Below, piece by piece: positions 54,462 to 62,383 of a stretch of DNA of 64,000 nucleotides. The notes under the pieces are model-generated. The model saw only the letters and a list, made by a program, of their open reading frames with translations. It did not search any database and was not told where the DNA came from. The translations under genes were made by a program, and so were the position numbers. How positions within the stretch are numbered: position 1 is the first letter of the stretch; each line of letters begins with the position of its first letter. The DNA comes from CALBPI01 sp039821605 (GTDB taxonomy: Bacteria > Pseudomonadota > Gammaproteobacteria > Steroidobacterales > Woeseiaceae): assembly GCA_039821605.1 (NCBI GenBank), contig JBCBNV010000001.1:868001-932000 (forward strand), given 5' to 3'.

Positions 54462-54837
54462 AGCGTGGTTCCCCAGCGTCCAAAAATGTGGCGCCAGTCT
54501 ACCGAAGCGGCGCGCTTCGACAACTCTGGCAGCCCCTTTCCCGGCGGCTAACCGTCGTGCAATCAATGACTTAAAGTCGGCGTAGATCCGCCTGGCAGCC
54601 CGCCGCATCGCGAAAAACAAGGTGTTAGCGGTTTTTTGCGCATTGCTTCAGTTTCGGGCGATACGATTGCAGTTCGATGCCCGTTTCAGCCCAAAAACCG
54701 CAACAAAATGCGCGTATTGGCTGCCTTTCGGGCACGGGAGACCGCGGATTCGCAGACCCAACGTCGGCTCAGTACTCCTCCGGCGCGCCTGAGGTTACTC
54801 TTCGCTGCGATCCTCAGTCGCAACGGTAGCCCAAATC
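54462..54837. other. divergent intergenic region without a gene
   Basis: 376 bases between the LolA-like gene and the next gene on the plus strand. Open frames in it have no start site or known motif. The stretch contains A/T-rich blocks near 54615-54715 (GGTTTTTTGCGC and CCAAAAACCGC) that could hold promoters, but no pair was clear. Confidence 0.4.
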
Positions 54838-55485
54838 ATGTCCACCAGGATGTCTCAAGCATTTGCCCTCTTCTTGCTGCTTTCTGCGCCGCTAACCGCC
54901 TTCGCTCAGGACGTTGTCGCCGCAGACGCTGGGGCACCCTATGTGCATGTCACCGTCGAGCTGAACGGTATCGCGGAGTCTGCCCGGATGCTCAACGCCG
55001 CCGTGGCCGAGCTCTCGCAGACGTTATCCGAGCTTGCGGCTTCGCCTGAGGACTTGACGCCAGAGCAGCTGGCCGCGTTCACGATGCTCACGCAGGAGAT
55101 GAATGTGCTGGTGGTCTCCCTCGATCAGACCATCCAGGGCATCGGGCCTGCGATTCAGGATATGGAGGCGCCAACCCGTGAGGTGCTGGTCAATCTCATC
55201 GATACGGCGCGTACCGAGGCTATCGATCCGACGCTCCAGTCGGTCGATCGCAGGATTCGCAGCTGGCTCGTGCTGACGATTGTGGGCGCACTGGTCGTGG
55301 TTGGCTTTACGGGCCTGGGTCTGATTGTTGCCACGCGTCAGCTCAAGCAAATGGCGGGCACATTGCGTTCGATTGCTGACGATTACCAGATTGTGCCGAA
55401 GCAGCGCGTCGAGGCGGCTTCCGACCCGCAGCCGGCAGTCGCAGAGGGCAACGAGACGCAAACCGACCCCGCGCCCGCCGATTAG
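54838..55485 (+). CDS. small membrane-anchored coiled-coil protein
   Basis: 215 residues. A signal or anchor (ALFLLLSAPLTAFA) is followed by an ~120-residue helical domain with many Leu/Ile heptads (SARMLNAAVAELSQTLSELAASPEDL), a membrane helix (SWLVLTIVGALVVVGFTGLGLIVAT) and a Glu/Pro-rich tail. It resembles a membrane-bound spacer of unknown role. The next gene follows 82 bases downstream in the same direction. Confidence 0.6.
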   Translation: MSTRMSQAFALFLLLSAPLTAFAQDVVAADAGAPYVHVTVELNGIAESARMLNAAVAELSQTLSELAASPEDLTPEQLAAFTMLTQEMNVLVVSLDQTIQGIGPAIQDMEAPTREVLVNLIDTARTEAIDPTLQSVDRRIRSWLVLTIVGALVVVGFTGLGLIVATRQLKQMAGTLRSIADDYQIVPKQRVEAASDPQPAVAEGNETQTDPAPAD

Positions 55486-55567
55486 TCGCGCCACGACCTC
55501 GTGCTAGGGTGTGGGCTTGGCCGACCCAGACCGTCGGTCTGACAACAATAATGATGGGGGGAACATC

Positions 55568-56137
55568 ATGAACGTATCAGGTATGGAGCTGCTGCTGCCG
55601 GCGGGCGTTGCCGCTGTTCTGGCGTGGATCGCGAGCATTCTCGTTCACTTGGTTCTGAAGTATCACAACAGTGATTACAATCAGTTAGACAATGAACTTG
55701 ATGTAGCTTCTACGCTTGGTGCCACGAAGCCCAAGCCCAACATCTACAACCTGCCCTTCTGCACGGATATGAAGGCACTAGAAGACGACGACATGAAGCG
55801 GCGCTTCGAGGACGGGCCCGTTGCCCTGATTACCGTGATGCCCAATGGCTTGCCGCCCATGGGCAAGCTCATCGGTTTGCAGGTCGCATACTTTCTCCTC
55901 GGTGCCTTGCTCATCGGTTACTGCGTGAGCCTGGCGCTGGCACCCGGGGCGCCCTACATGGAAGTGTTTCGCGTGACGTCGGCCGTCGCGTTTCTGGCCT
56001 ACGGCTGGGCCGTGATCCCGTTTGCGATCTGGTATGGGCACCCCTGGTCTGTGACCGCGAAGTACCTGCTGGACGCGCTGATTTACGGGCTCGTCACGGC
56101 TGGCGCCTACGCCTGGCTCTGGCCGGCGCCCGCTTGA
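55568..56137 (+). CDS. inner-membrane protein of unknown function
   Basis: 189 residues from ATG 55568, with GGGGGGA upstream. Membrane helices are LLLPAGVAAVLAWIASILVHLVL, LQVAYFLLGALLIGYCVSLAL, VTSAVAFLAYGWAVIPFAIWY and ALIYGLVTAGAYAWLW. A short cytoplasmic loop (CTDMKALEDDDMKRRFEDGPVALITVMPNG) separates helices 1 and 2. I recognise no family with certainty, although the layout with one helix plus three later helices recurs in small conserved proteins of marine gammaproteobacteria. Confidence 0.7.
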   Translation: MNVSGMELLLPAGVAAVLAWIASILVHLVLKYHNSDYNQLDNELDVASTLGATKPKPNIYNLPFCTDMKALEDDDMKRRFEDGPVALITVMPNGLPPMGKLIGLQVAYFLLGALLIGYCVSLALAPGAPYMEVFRVTSAVAFLAYGWAVIPFAIWYGHPWSVTAKYLLDALIYGLVTAGAYAWLWPAPA

Positions 56138-56170
56138 CGCAGGGTTGCGTGCCGGGACCGTGCAGTTGCC

Positions 56171-56869
56171 CTACTCCTCGGTCCCGACCTCAACTTCTTC
56201 GCCCTCGGCCTCTTCTTCATCGGGCAGCAGTTCGAGCGGCCCGTAGGTGACGTAGCCCTGGATGTAGGCCACGCGCTCGTCGATGCGCGCGTTGAGAATC
56301 TCGCAGTAACGACTCACGGGGAACTGGCGCTGCAGCGCAAACGGCAGGAAGACTGTGCCCGGTCGCGCGTCACACGATGCGGTTCGCGTGCCCGTGACGT
56401 CGCGCAGTCGATCCATATCGCGGCGAATCTCTCGTTTGAGCAACGCGATGTCACCGAGTTCTTCACGCAGCGTCTCTGCGGTCTGGCTTGCGGCCATCAC
56501 CTGCTCGGGCGAGAGCTGCTGCTGGAAGGCCTCGCTGGTCTTGATGATGCCCTCGTGACCGCGTTCAGCGGCAACCTGGAACCAGGCAGCGGCGCGAATG
56601 ACATTGCGGGGAACACCCAGACCGTTGGCGTACATGTGGCCAATCATGTACTGGCTGTACTTGTCACCGATCGGGGCCAGCTCCTTGCGGTAAAACCACA
56701 TGGCACGATCGTAGTCGCCGGCCTCGAAAGCCTTCTCTGCTTTTTTCTGGGCGCGGATGACGCGATCGCTGGGTACGTCGCCCGGGTAGGCGAGCTGGTT
56801 GGCCGCCGCCGGTGCGGTCAGCACCAAAGCTGTGAGTCCTGCCACAAGTGCTTCCTGCCACCGCGTCAT
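56171..56869 (-). CDS. secreted SEL1-like repeat protein
   Basis: 232 residues with a signal peptide (ALVAGLTALVLTAPAAA). Two SEL1/TPR-like repeats are visible: AEKAFEAGDYDRAMWFYRKELAPIGDKYSQYMIGHMYANGLGVPRNVIRAAAWFQVAAERG. The second half has two conserved cysteines (TASCDARPG and SRYCEIL) and a Glu-rich tail. SEL1 proteins usually bind partners at the envelope. The gene is divergent from modA. Confidence 0.75.
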   Translation of the reverse strand: MTRWQEALVAGLTALVLTAPAAANQLAYPGDVPSDRVIRAQKKAEKAFEAGDYDRAMWFYRKELAPIGDKYSQYMIGHMYANGLGVPRNVIRAAAWFQVAAERGHEGIIKTSEAFQQQLSPEQVMAASQTAETLREELGDIALLKREIRRDMDRLRDVTGTRTASCDARPGTVFLPFALQRQFPVSRYCEILNARIDERVAYIQGYVTYGPLELLPDEEEAEGEEVEVGTEE

Positions 56870-56989
56870 GATCCTGATCTCCAGCGAACCGTCCGTGTAG
56901 GTCTTATGATGCGTTCAGATGCACCAAGTTCAAGCGTAGTTAAGTGAGTATTCGTCCGTGATCGCCTTCCGATGCAGCAGGTTCGCTCG

Positions 56990-57754
56990 ATGAGAGCCGG
57001 GTGCCGATTCGGGATGCTCGCAGGGATCCTGGTGGTCCTCGCGCAGACGCCGGCTTATGCCGGCCAGGTAACCGTGGCGGTCGCCTCGAATTTCACGCTG
57101 CCTATGCGAGAAATCGTCACCGCCTTCGAAAGAGACACGGGGCACGATGTGACGCTGGTTTCGGGATCGACGGGCGCGCTCTACGCGCAGATCATCAACG
57201 GGGCACCGTTCGATCTGTTGCTGGCAGCCGATGAGGTCCGTCCCGCGGCGATCGTTGCGGCGGGCCGCGCGGCGGCGTCGGACCGCAGGACTTATGCAAT
57301 CGGACGGCTCGTGTTCTGGACGCGCGAAGGTGGCCTCACACTGACCGAAGCCTCCGTCACCGCCCTACCGGGACAATCCCAGCGACTCGCTATCGCAAAT
57401 CCGAAACTTGCGCCCTATGGCCGCGCCGCCGTGGAGGTGCTGGAACGACTGGGCCTGCGGGAAGCGCTCGGACGCCAACTGGTCGTGGGTCAAAACGTCA
57501 ATCAGAGCTTTCAGTTCGTGCGCACGGGCAACGCCCGCTTCGGTTTTGTGGCCGCCTCGCTTGTCTATCGCGACGGTGCGCTCGAGCAGGGCTCGGCCTG
57601 GCTCGTGCCGGACGCGATGCACGCACCGGTGCGGCAAGACGCCGTGCTGTTGCGAGGCACGGAACCGGATGGGCCTGCGCAAGCGCTGTTCGACTACCTG
57701 GGCGGGGCTTCCGCCGCCGCCGTGCTGACGCGATTCGGCTACGAGGTACCCTGA
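56990..57754 (+). CDS. modA: molybdate ABC transporter substrate-binding protein
   Basis: 254 residues from ATG 56990 (ATG 56972 adds six). The signal (GMLAGILVVLAQTPAYA) is followed by VTVAVASNFTLPMREIVTAFERDTGHDVTLVSGSTGALYAQIINGAPFDLLLAADE, the ModA pattern of serine and backbone ligands for the oxyanion, and YGRAAVEVLERLGL. It binds molybdate or tungstate in the periplasm and passes it to ModBC. It is the first gene of modABC, with four bases to modB. Confidence 0.93.
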   Translation: MRAGCRFGMLAGILVVLAQTPAYAGQVTVAVASNFTLPMREIVTAFERDTGHDVTLVSGSTGALYAQIINGAPFDLLLAADEVRPAAIVAAGRAAASDRRTYAIGRLVFWTREGGLTLTEASVTALPGQSQRLAIANPKLAPYGRAAVEVLERLGLREALGRQLVVGQNVNQSFQFVRTGNARFGFVAASLVYRDGALEQGSAWLVPDAMHAPVRQDAVLLRGTEPDGPAQALFDYLGGASAAAVLTRFGYEVP

Positions 57755-57758
57755 GCGC

Positions 57759-58460
57759 ATGCTCGGTGCCAACGACATCGCGGCGCTCTGGCTAACGGCG
57801 CAGCTAGCGCTCGTAACCACGATGTGCCTGCTCGTGATTGGCCTGCCGATCGCGTGGTGGCTCGCGAATACGCGCTCGCGCTGGCGGGCTCCGGTTGCCG
57901 CGCTCGTCGCCATGCCGCTCGTGCTGCCGCCGACGGTGATCGGCTTCTATCTGTTGCTCTGGCTGGGACCCGACGGTGCGATCGGCGGGCTGACCGCGGC
58001 GGCGGGCTGGGGCACCCTGCCCTTCACGTTCTCCGGTCTCGTCGTCGCCTCGGTGCTGTATTCGTTGCCGTTCGTCGTGCAGCCCATCGAGAACGCATTC
58101 CGTTCGCTGGGGCGTGCGCCGATAGAAACCGCCGCGACGCTGGGTGCCGGCCCCTGGGACCGGTTCTTCACGGTGGCCTTGCCGCTGTCGATGCCGGGTG
58201 TGATCACGGCGGCCGTACTGGGGTTCGCCCACACGGTGGGCGAGTTTGGCGTCGTGCTCATGATCGGGGGCAACATCCCGGGTGTCACGCAGGTCGCGTC
58301 GGTGCGTGTGTATGAGCAGGTGGAGTCGCTCGACTATCTGGGCGCGCATGCGCTATCCCTGACACTCGTCGGATTCTCCTTCCTGGCGCTGCTCGCGCTG
58401 TATCTGTTGCAGGGTGCGCGGGGTGCCTCCGCGTTCGCGCGTGAGGGGCGCCAGCCATGA
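57759..58460 (+). CDS. modB: molybdate ABC transporter permease
   Basis: 233 residues with five hydrophobic helices. The conserved permease loop reads PIENAFRSLGRAPIETAATLGAGPWDRFFTVALPLSMPGVITA, with the EAA-type motif. The N-terminal WLTAQLALVTTMCLLVIGLPIAWWLA is typical for ModB. The stop overlaps the modC start by four bases. Confidence 0.95.
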   Translation: MLGANDIAALWLTAQLALVTTMCLLVIGLPIAWWLANTRSRWRAPVAALVAMPLVLPPTVIGFYLLLWLGPDGAIGGLTAAAGWGTLPFTFSGLVVASVLYSLPFVVQPIENAFRSLGRAPIETAATLGAGPWDRFFTVALPLSMPGVITAAVLGFAHTVGEFGVVLMIGGNIPGVTQVASVRVYEQVESLDYLGAHALSLTLVGFSFLALLALYLLQGARGASAFAREGRQP

Positions 58461-59545
58461 TCGAGCTCGCGTTGCGCGTCGGCTCACCGTCCAGTGCCTT
58501 TACGCTTGAGGTCAACGCCGAGTGTCCAGGTTCGGGGACTACGGCCGTATTCGGCCCCTCGGGGGCGGGCAAGACAACCCTGCTTCGTGCCATCGCCGGT
58601 CTGGCGGACCACTGTTCCGGTCGCCTCGTCGTGGCTGGCGAGACCTGGCAGGACGGCAGGCGCGCCATGCCGGCGCACCAGCGGGCCGTCGGCTATGTCG
58701 CGCAGACACCGCTGCTGTTCGATCACCTCGATGTCGCCGGCAACCTGCGCTACGCGCAGCGTCGCGCGCGTGAACCCGGCGCTGATCGCTTCGACGAACT
58801 TGTCGCGCTGTTCGATCTTGAGTCGCTGTTGGCGCGTCGCGTAGACGCGCTGTCCGGCGGCGAGCGGCAGCGTGTCGCCATGGCGCGCGCCCTGCTGCGG
58901 CGCCCGCGCCTGCTGCTCCTCGATGAACCTGTATCGGCTATCGATGCCGCGCGTCGCGACGAGGTGCTGCCGTACCTCGATGCGCTGGCGCGGCAGGCCG
59001 GAATGCCCGTGCTCTACGTGAGTCATGACATCGACGAGGTGGTGCGCCTGGCCGACCAGGTGCTCGTGCTCGAAGCCGGTCGCCTGGCGCGCTTCGGTGC
59101 GGTCACAGAAGTCCTGGGCACCCACACGGCCGGTCAGTTCGCGGCTTCGGCCGGGAGTGTCATCGACGCGCGGGTGACCGGTATCGAGTCGCAGTGGTCG
59201 CTGGCAACCGTCGCGTTTTCTGGCGGGTCGCTCAGCGTGCCCGCGTCAGGGTTTGCGGTGGGCGACAGCGTTCGCGTGCGCATCCTGGCGCGCGACGTAA
59301 GCCTGGCGCTCGCGGTTCCCGAAGATACGAGTATTCAAAATATTCTGCGCGGCACCGTCGCCGCGATCGAAGACACGCTCGAGCCCGCCATGGCGCGCGT
59401 CACGGTGCGTGTCGGCGAACAGCTGGTGCTGGCCCGGGTCACGCACCGCGCAGTGGCTTCACTGTCGCTGCGACGCGGCAGTAGCGTGGTCGCGCTCGTG
59501 AAGACGGCGGCACTGGCGCGACGACGCGGATCGCTGCCGGGCTGA
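58457..59545 (+). CDS. modC: molybdate ABC transporter ATPase
   Basis: 362 residues. Walker A GPSGAGKTT, signature LSGGERQRVAMARALL, Walker B LLLLDEPVSAID and the switch His in YVSHDIDE are present. The C-terminal ~120 residues contain a TOBE/Mop domain (SVRVRILARDVSLALAVPEDTSIQNILRGTVAAI), which binds molybdate and inhibits transport. It drives uptake through ModB. Confidence 0.95.
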   Translation: MIELALRVGSPSSAFTLEVNAECPGSGTTAVFGPSGAGKTTLLRAIAGLADHCSGRLVVAGETWQDGRRAMPAHQRAVGYVAQTPLLFDHLDVAGNLRYAQRRAREPGADRFDELVALFDLESLLARRVDALSGGERQRVAMARALLRRPRLLLLDEPVSAIDAARRDEVLPYLDALARQAGMPVLYVSHDIDEVVRLADQVLVLEAGRLARFGAVTEVLGTHTAGQFAASAGSVIDARVTGIESQWSLATVAFSGGSLSVPASGFAVGDSVRVRILARDVSLALAVPEDTSIQNILRGTVAAIEDTLEPAMARVTVRVGEQLVLARVTHRAVASLSLRRGSSVVALVKTAALARRRGSLPG

Positions 59546-59592
59546 CGCTCCGCTAGAATCAGCGAACCCCCCAACCGATCGCGAGAACTGAC

Positions 59593-61209
59593 ATGGAATC
59601 GCTTGCCGCCGACCTCAACAACATGACCCGCACGCCCCTGTACGACAGTCACGTGGCGGCGATCCGGGAAGCCGGCGTTGAACGCACCCTCGACACCGGT
59701 GAGCGCATCGTTGACGCCGGCCAGACCATCGTCGAGTTCATCTACGTGCTCGAAGGGGAGCTCGAGCTCGTCAATCCGTTCACCGACGGGCGCCTTCTGC
59801 CGCACGGACTCGGCCCAACGCAGTTCGCGGGTGAGATCGCCTTCTTGCGCGGCGGCGTCTACACGCTCGCCATTCGAGCCGCGGAACCCACTCGCGTGAT
59901 TACCGTGCCGCGTGAGCGCATGCTCGAGCTCATGTCGGCGACGCCAGAGATGAGTGACATCATCATCACCGTGTTCGCCGCGCGCCGCCGCCGCATGCTC
60001 GAGGAAGGCAACTCGAGCCTCACGCTGGTTGGTCCCGATGCGAACCGCAACATGCGCGACATCGCGGCGTTTGCCTACCGCAACCGCATTCCGTTCAAGG
60101 CCGTCGAACTCAACAGTGAGGATGCCCACTGCGAGGCGGAACGCTGTGAGATCAGTGCCAACCAGCCTGCGGTGATCTTCGGCAAGAACGACGTGGTCGA
60201 CAATCCGAGCCCACGCGCCATCGCGAGGCTGTTGGGGCTCGATCAATCGCAGCGCGAGAACACGCACGTTGACGTATTGATTGTGGGCGGCGGTCCGTCG
60301 GGCGTGGCCGCGGGCGTGTACGCGGGCGCTGAGGGTCTGAGTGCGCTTGTTGTTGATGAGCTGGCCGTAGGTGGTCAGGCGGGCACGTCATCACGCATTG
60401 AGAACTATCTTGGCTTCCCAACCGGAATCTCGGGCGCCGACCTTATCTGGCGTGGCGAGGTGCAGGCGCTGAAATTCGGCACCCGATTCGCGATTCCAAA
60501 CCGTGTGGTGTCGTTGCAGCCCGACGGCAAGGGATTCAAGGCCGAGCTCGATGACGGTGCCTGTGTGCGCGCGGGCGCCGTGGTGGTGGCCACCGGTGTG
60601 CAGTACCGCCGACTGCCGCTCGACCGCCTGACCGAGCTCGAAGGCATGGGCGTGTACTACGCGGCCACCGAGTCCGAGGCGCGGTTCTGCGGCGGCACCG
60701 AAGCCTACGTGATTGGCGGCGGCAACTCGGCAGGTCAGGCCGCGATGTACCTGTGTCGCAACGCCGACCATGTGCACGTCCTCGTGCGTGGGCAGTCGCT
60801 CGCCGCTTCGATGTCCGACTACCTGTCGAGTCGTCTCGAACGCGATCCCTGCATCACGGTGCACTACGGCAACGAAGTCGTCGGCCTGCACGGCAATAAG
60901 CAACTCGATGCGTTGGAGATTCGCGACAAAGCGACCGGCAAGATCCGGCTCGTACCCAGCCGGGCGCTGTTCGTCATGGTGGGCGCGGCGCCCAACACGG
61001 GCTGGCTCTCGGATCTCGTCACGCTCGATGAAAAGGGCTTCGTGCTTACGGGGCGCGATGTCGACAGAGACTTCCCCTACGCCACCAGCTGTTCGGGCGT
61101 GTACGCCGTGGGCGATGTGCGCGCCGGATCGGTCAAGCGCGTTGCCTCATCCGTTGGCGAGGGCTCTGTCGTGATCAGTGACGTCTGGCGGCATCTGAAC
61201 GCGTCGTGA
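59593..61209 (+). CDS. cyclic-nucleotide-binding, thioredoxin-like and thioredoxin-reductase fusion
   Basis: 538 residues. Residues ~20-130 are a cNMP-binding domain (GERIVDAGQTIVEFIYVLEGELELV, FAGEIAFLRGG). Residues ~140-215 form a thioredoxin/glutaredoxin-like unit (LTLVGPDANRNMRDIAAFAYRNRIPFKAVEL, QPAVIFGKND). From ~225 the FAD/NAD-dependent reductase follows (DVLIVGGGPSGVAAGVYAGAEGL, VIGGGNSAGQAAMYL). The CxxC redox pair of normal thioredoxin reductases (CATC) is replaced by YYAATESEARFC, so the usual dithiol chemistry is not possible. The architecture is known as cyclic-nucleotide-binding FAD oxidoreductase. The GTG of the next gene overlaps its stop by four bases. Confidence 0.9.
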   Translation: MESLAADLNNMTRTPLYDSHVAAIREAGVERTLDTGERIVDAGQTIVEFIYVLEGELELVNPFTDGRLLPHGLGPTQFAGEIAFLRGGVYTLAIRAAEPTRVITVPRERMLELMSATPEMSDIIITVFAARRRRMLEEGNSSLTLVGPDANRNMRDIAAFAYRNRIPFKAVELNSEDAHCEAERCEISANQPAVIFGKNDVVDNPSPRAIARLLGLDQSQRENTHVDVLIVGGGPSGVAAGVYAGAEGLSALVVDELAVGGQAGTSSRIENYLGFPTGISGADLIWRGEVQALKFGTRFAIPNRVVSLQPDGKGFKAELDDGACVRAGAVVVATGVQYRRLPLDRLTELEGMGVYYAATESEARFCGGTEAYVIGGGNSAGQAAMYLCRNADHVHVLVRGQSLAASMSDYLSSRLERDPCITVHYGNEVVGLHGNKQLDALEIRDKATGKIRLVPSRALFVMVGAAPNTGWLSDLVTLDEKGFVLTGRDVDRDFPYATSCSGVYAVGDVRAGSVKRVASSVGEGSVVISDVWRHLNAS

Positions 61210-62030
61210 CTGCACTGCCTGCCTGGGAGCCGCTCGTGCGCGCCGCCGCGTTCTTCGGCGTGTTGCTCGTCATGCTCGCCTGGGAACGACGCGCACCGCG
61301 TCGCGACGATATTGCGCGTCGCGGCCGCTGGTTCGTGAACGGCGCGCTCGTACTCGTCGACACGGCCATTGTTCGGCTGCTGGGCCCACTACTGCCTGTC
61401 GCCGTGGCGGTCGTCGCGGCCGACCGCGGCTGGGGCCTGTTTCATGCTCTGGCATGGCCCGCCGCGGTCGCGATCCCACTGACCGTCGTGCTCATGGACC
61501 TCGCGATCTACTGGCAGCACCGCCTCTTTCACCGCATCCCGCTGTTTTGGCGGCTGCATCGCGTACACCACAGCGATACGGGTTTCGACACCACGACAGG
61601 CGTCCGCTTCCACCCCGCGGAAATCGTTGTGTCGCTGCTCTGGAAGCTCCTCGTCGTGCTGACGCTGGGGGCGCCCGTGCTGGGCGTCGTGGTGTTCGAG
61701 ATCATCCTGAGCGCGACGTCGTTGTTTAATCACGGCAACGTACGCATTCCACTCGGCATTGATGCGGCACTGCGCCGCGTCATTGTGACGCCCGACATGC
61801 ACCGCGTGCATCACTCGAGCCGGGTGAGCGAGACCGACAGCAATTTCGGTTTCAATCTGAGTGTCTGGGATCGCTGGTTCGGCAGCTATCGGGCGCAGCC
61901 CGAGGCCGGGCACAGCGGTATGCAAATTGGGCTCAAAGCCTTTCGCACGCCAGCGGATCAGCGTTTGACCGCGCTGCTCGCCCAACCGGTGGTGCCGGTC
62001 ACGACGCAGACCCGCGGCGACCGGGCATAA
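61206..62030 (+). CDS. fatty acid hydroxylase/sterol desaturase superfamily protein
   Basis: 274 residues from GTG 61206, coupled to the reductase. Membrane segments flank the histidine clusters HRLFH (~105), HRVHHS (~118) and HRVHHSS (~200), together with the Asn/His motif LFNHGNVRIP. This is the di-iron site of the superfamily that hydroxylates or desaturates lipids. The coupled reductase could deliver electrons, which is an inference from the overlap only. Confidence 0.9.
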   Translation: MTALPAWEPLVRAAAFFGVLLVMLAWERRAPRRDDIARRGRWFVNGALVLVDTAIVRLLGPLLPVAVAVVAADRGWGLFHALAWPAAVAIPLTVVLMDLAIYWQHRLFHRIPLFWRLHRVHHSDTGFDTTTGVRFHPAEIVVSLLWKLLVVLTLGAPVLGVVVFEIILSATSLFNHGNVRIPLGIDAALRRVIVTPDMHRVHHSSRVSETDSNFGFNLSVWDRWFGSYRAQPEAGHSGMQIGLKAFRTPADQRLTALLAQPVVPVTTQTRGDRA

Positions 62031-62056
62031 AAAAAGGCCGCGCAGTGCGCGGCCTT
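62029..62056 (-). terminator. intrinsic terminator of the small minus-strand gene
   Basis: AAGGCCGCGC-agt-GCGCGGCCTT at 62034-62056 forms a perfect ten-base stem. The seven A residues at 62029-62035 give a T-run after the stem on the minus strand. On the plus strand no T-run follows, so the main direction is minus, which fits the 20-codon gene at 62105-62167. Confidence 0.75.
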
Positions 62057-62104
62057 CCGTGAGGTCGGGCGAATCGTCCGTCGCCAGACCGGAGGTGACA
62101 GCAA

Positions 62105-62167
62105 TCAGCCGTCAATCACCCCCGTTGACGCCTCACGATTTCGCCCAGTTTGAAACTCACTAGACAT
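62105..62167 (-). CDS. 20-codon small protein with strong ribosome binding site
   Basis: The product is MSSEFQTGRNREASTGVIDG. ATG 62167 is preceded, seven bases away, by GGAGG within AAAGGAGGTGAT, which matches the 16S rRNA anti-Shine-Dalgarno region over its full length. The stop at 62105 is followed 48 bases later by an intrinsic terminator in the right direction. The combination of a perfect ribosome binding site, an intact short frame and its own terminator speaks for a real gene. The sequence is polar and has no membrane segment; a leader peptide or precursor of a modified peptide is possible. The long antisense frame above it is not supported. Confidence 0.6.
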   Translation of the reverse strand: MSSEFQTGRNREASTGVIDG

Positions 62168-62170
62168 CTG

Positions 62171-62182
62171 ATCACCTCCTTT
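62171..62182 (-). promoter_or_regulatory. perfect ribosome binding site of the 20-codon gene
   Basis: On the minus strand the site reads AAAGGAGGTGAT, which is complementary to the 3' end of 16S rRNA over 11 or 12 bases. It decides the start at ATG 62167. A weak promoter candidate (TTGCGC, 18 bases, TTATGC) lies just upstream. Confidence 0.7.
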
Positions 62183-62383
62183 CATTCGCTGATGGAGGCG
62201 TGAGCATAACGCGAATTCCGTGCGCACGCGCAAGTGCTTTAGGATGTCCTTGTTATGTCGAATAACGAGCTTGTGTGCGGTGTCATCGCAGGAATTGTGA
62301 GATTGCGGTAAACCAATCGAGTCTGACGTGCACCAACTCCACAAGGCCGATGCACAAGGCCATGCGACCACGAGGGAGCCGAC

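Noticed and set aside
62169..62182. Plus-strand word GATCACCTCCTT resembling the 3' end of 16S rRNA
   Set aside because: The flanking sequence is not rRNA. The word is simply the complement of a perfect ribosome binding site on the minus strand.
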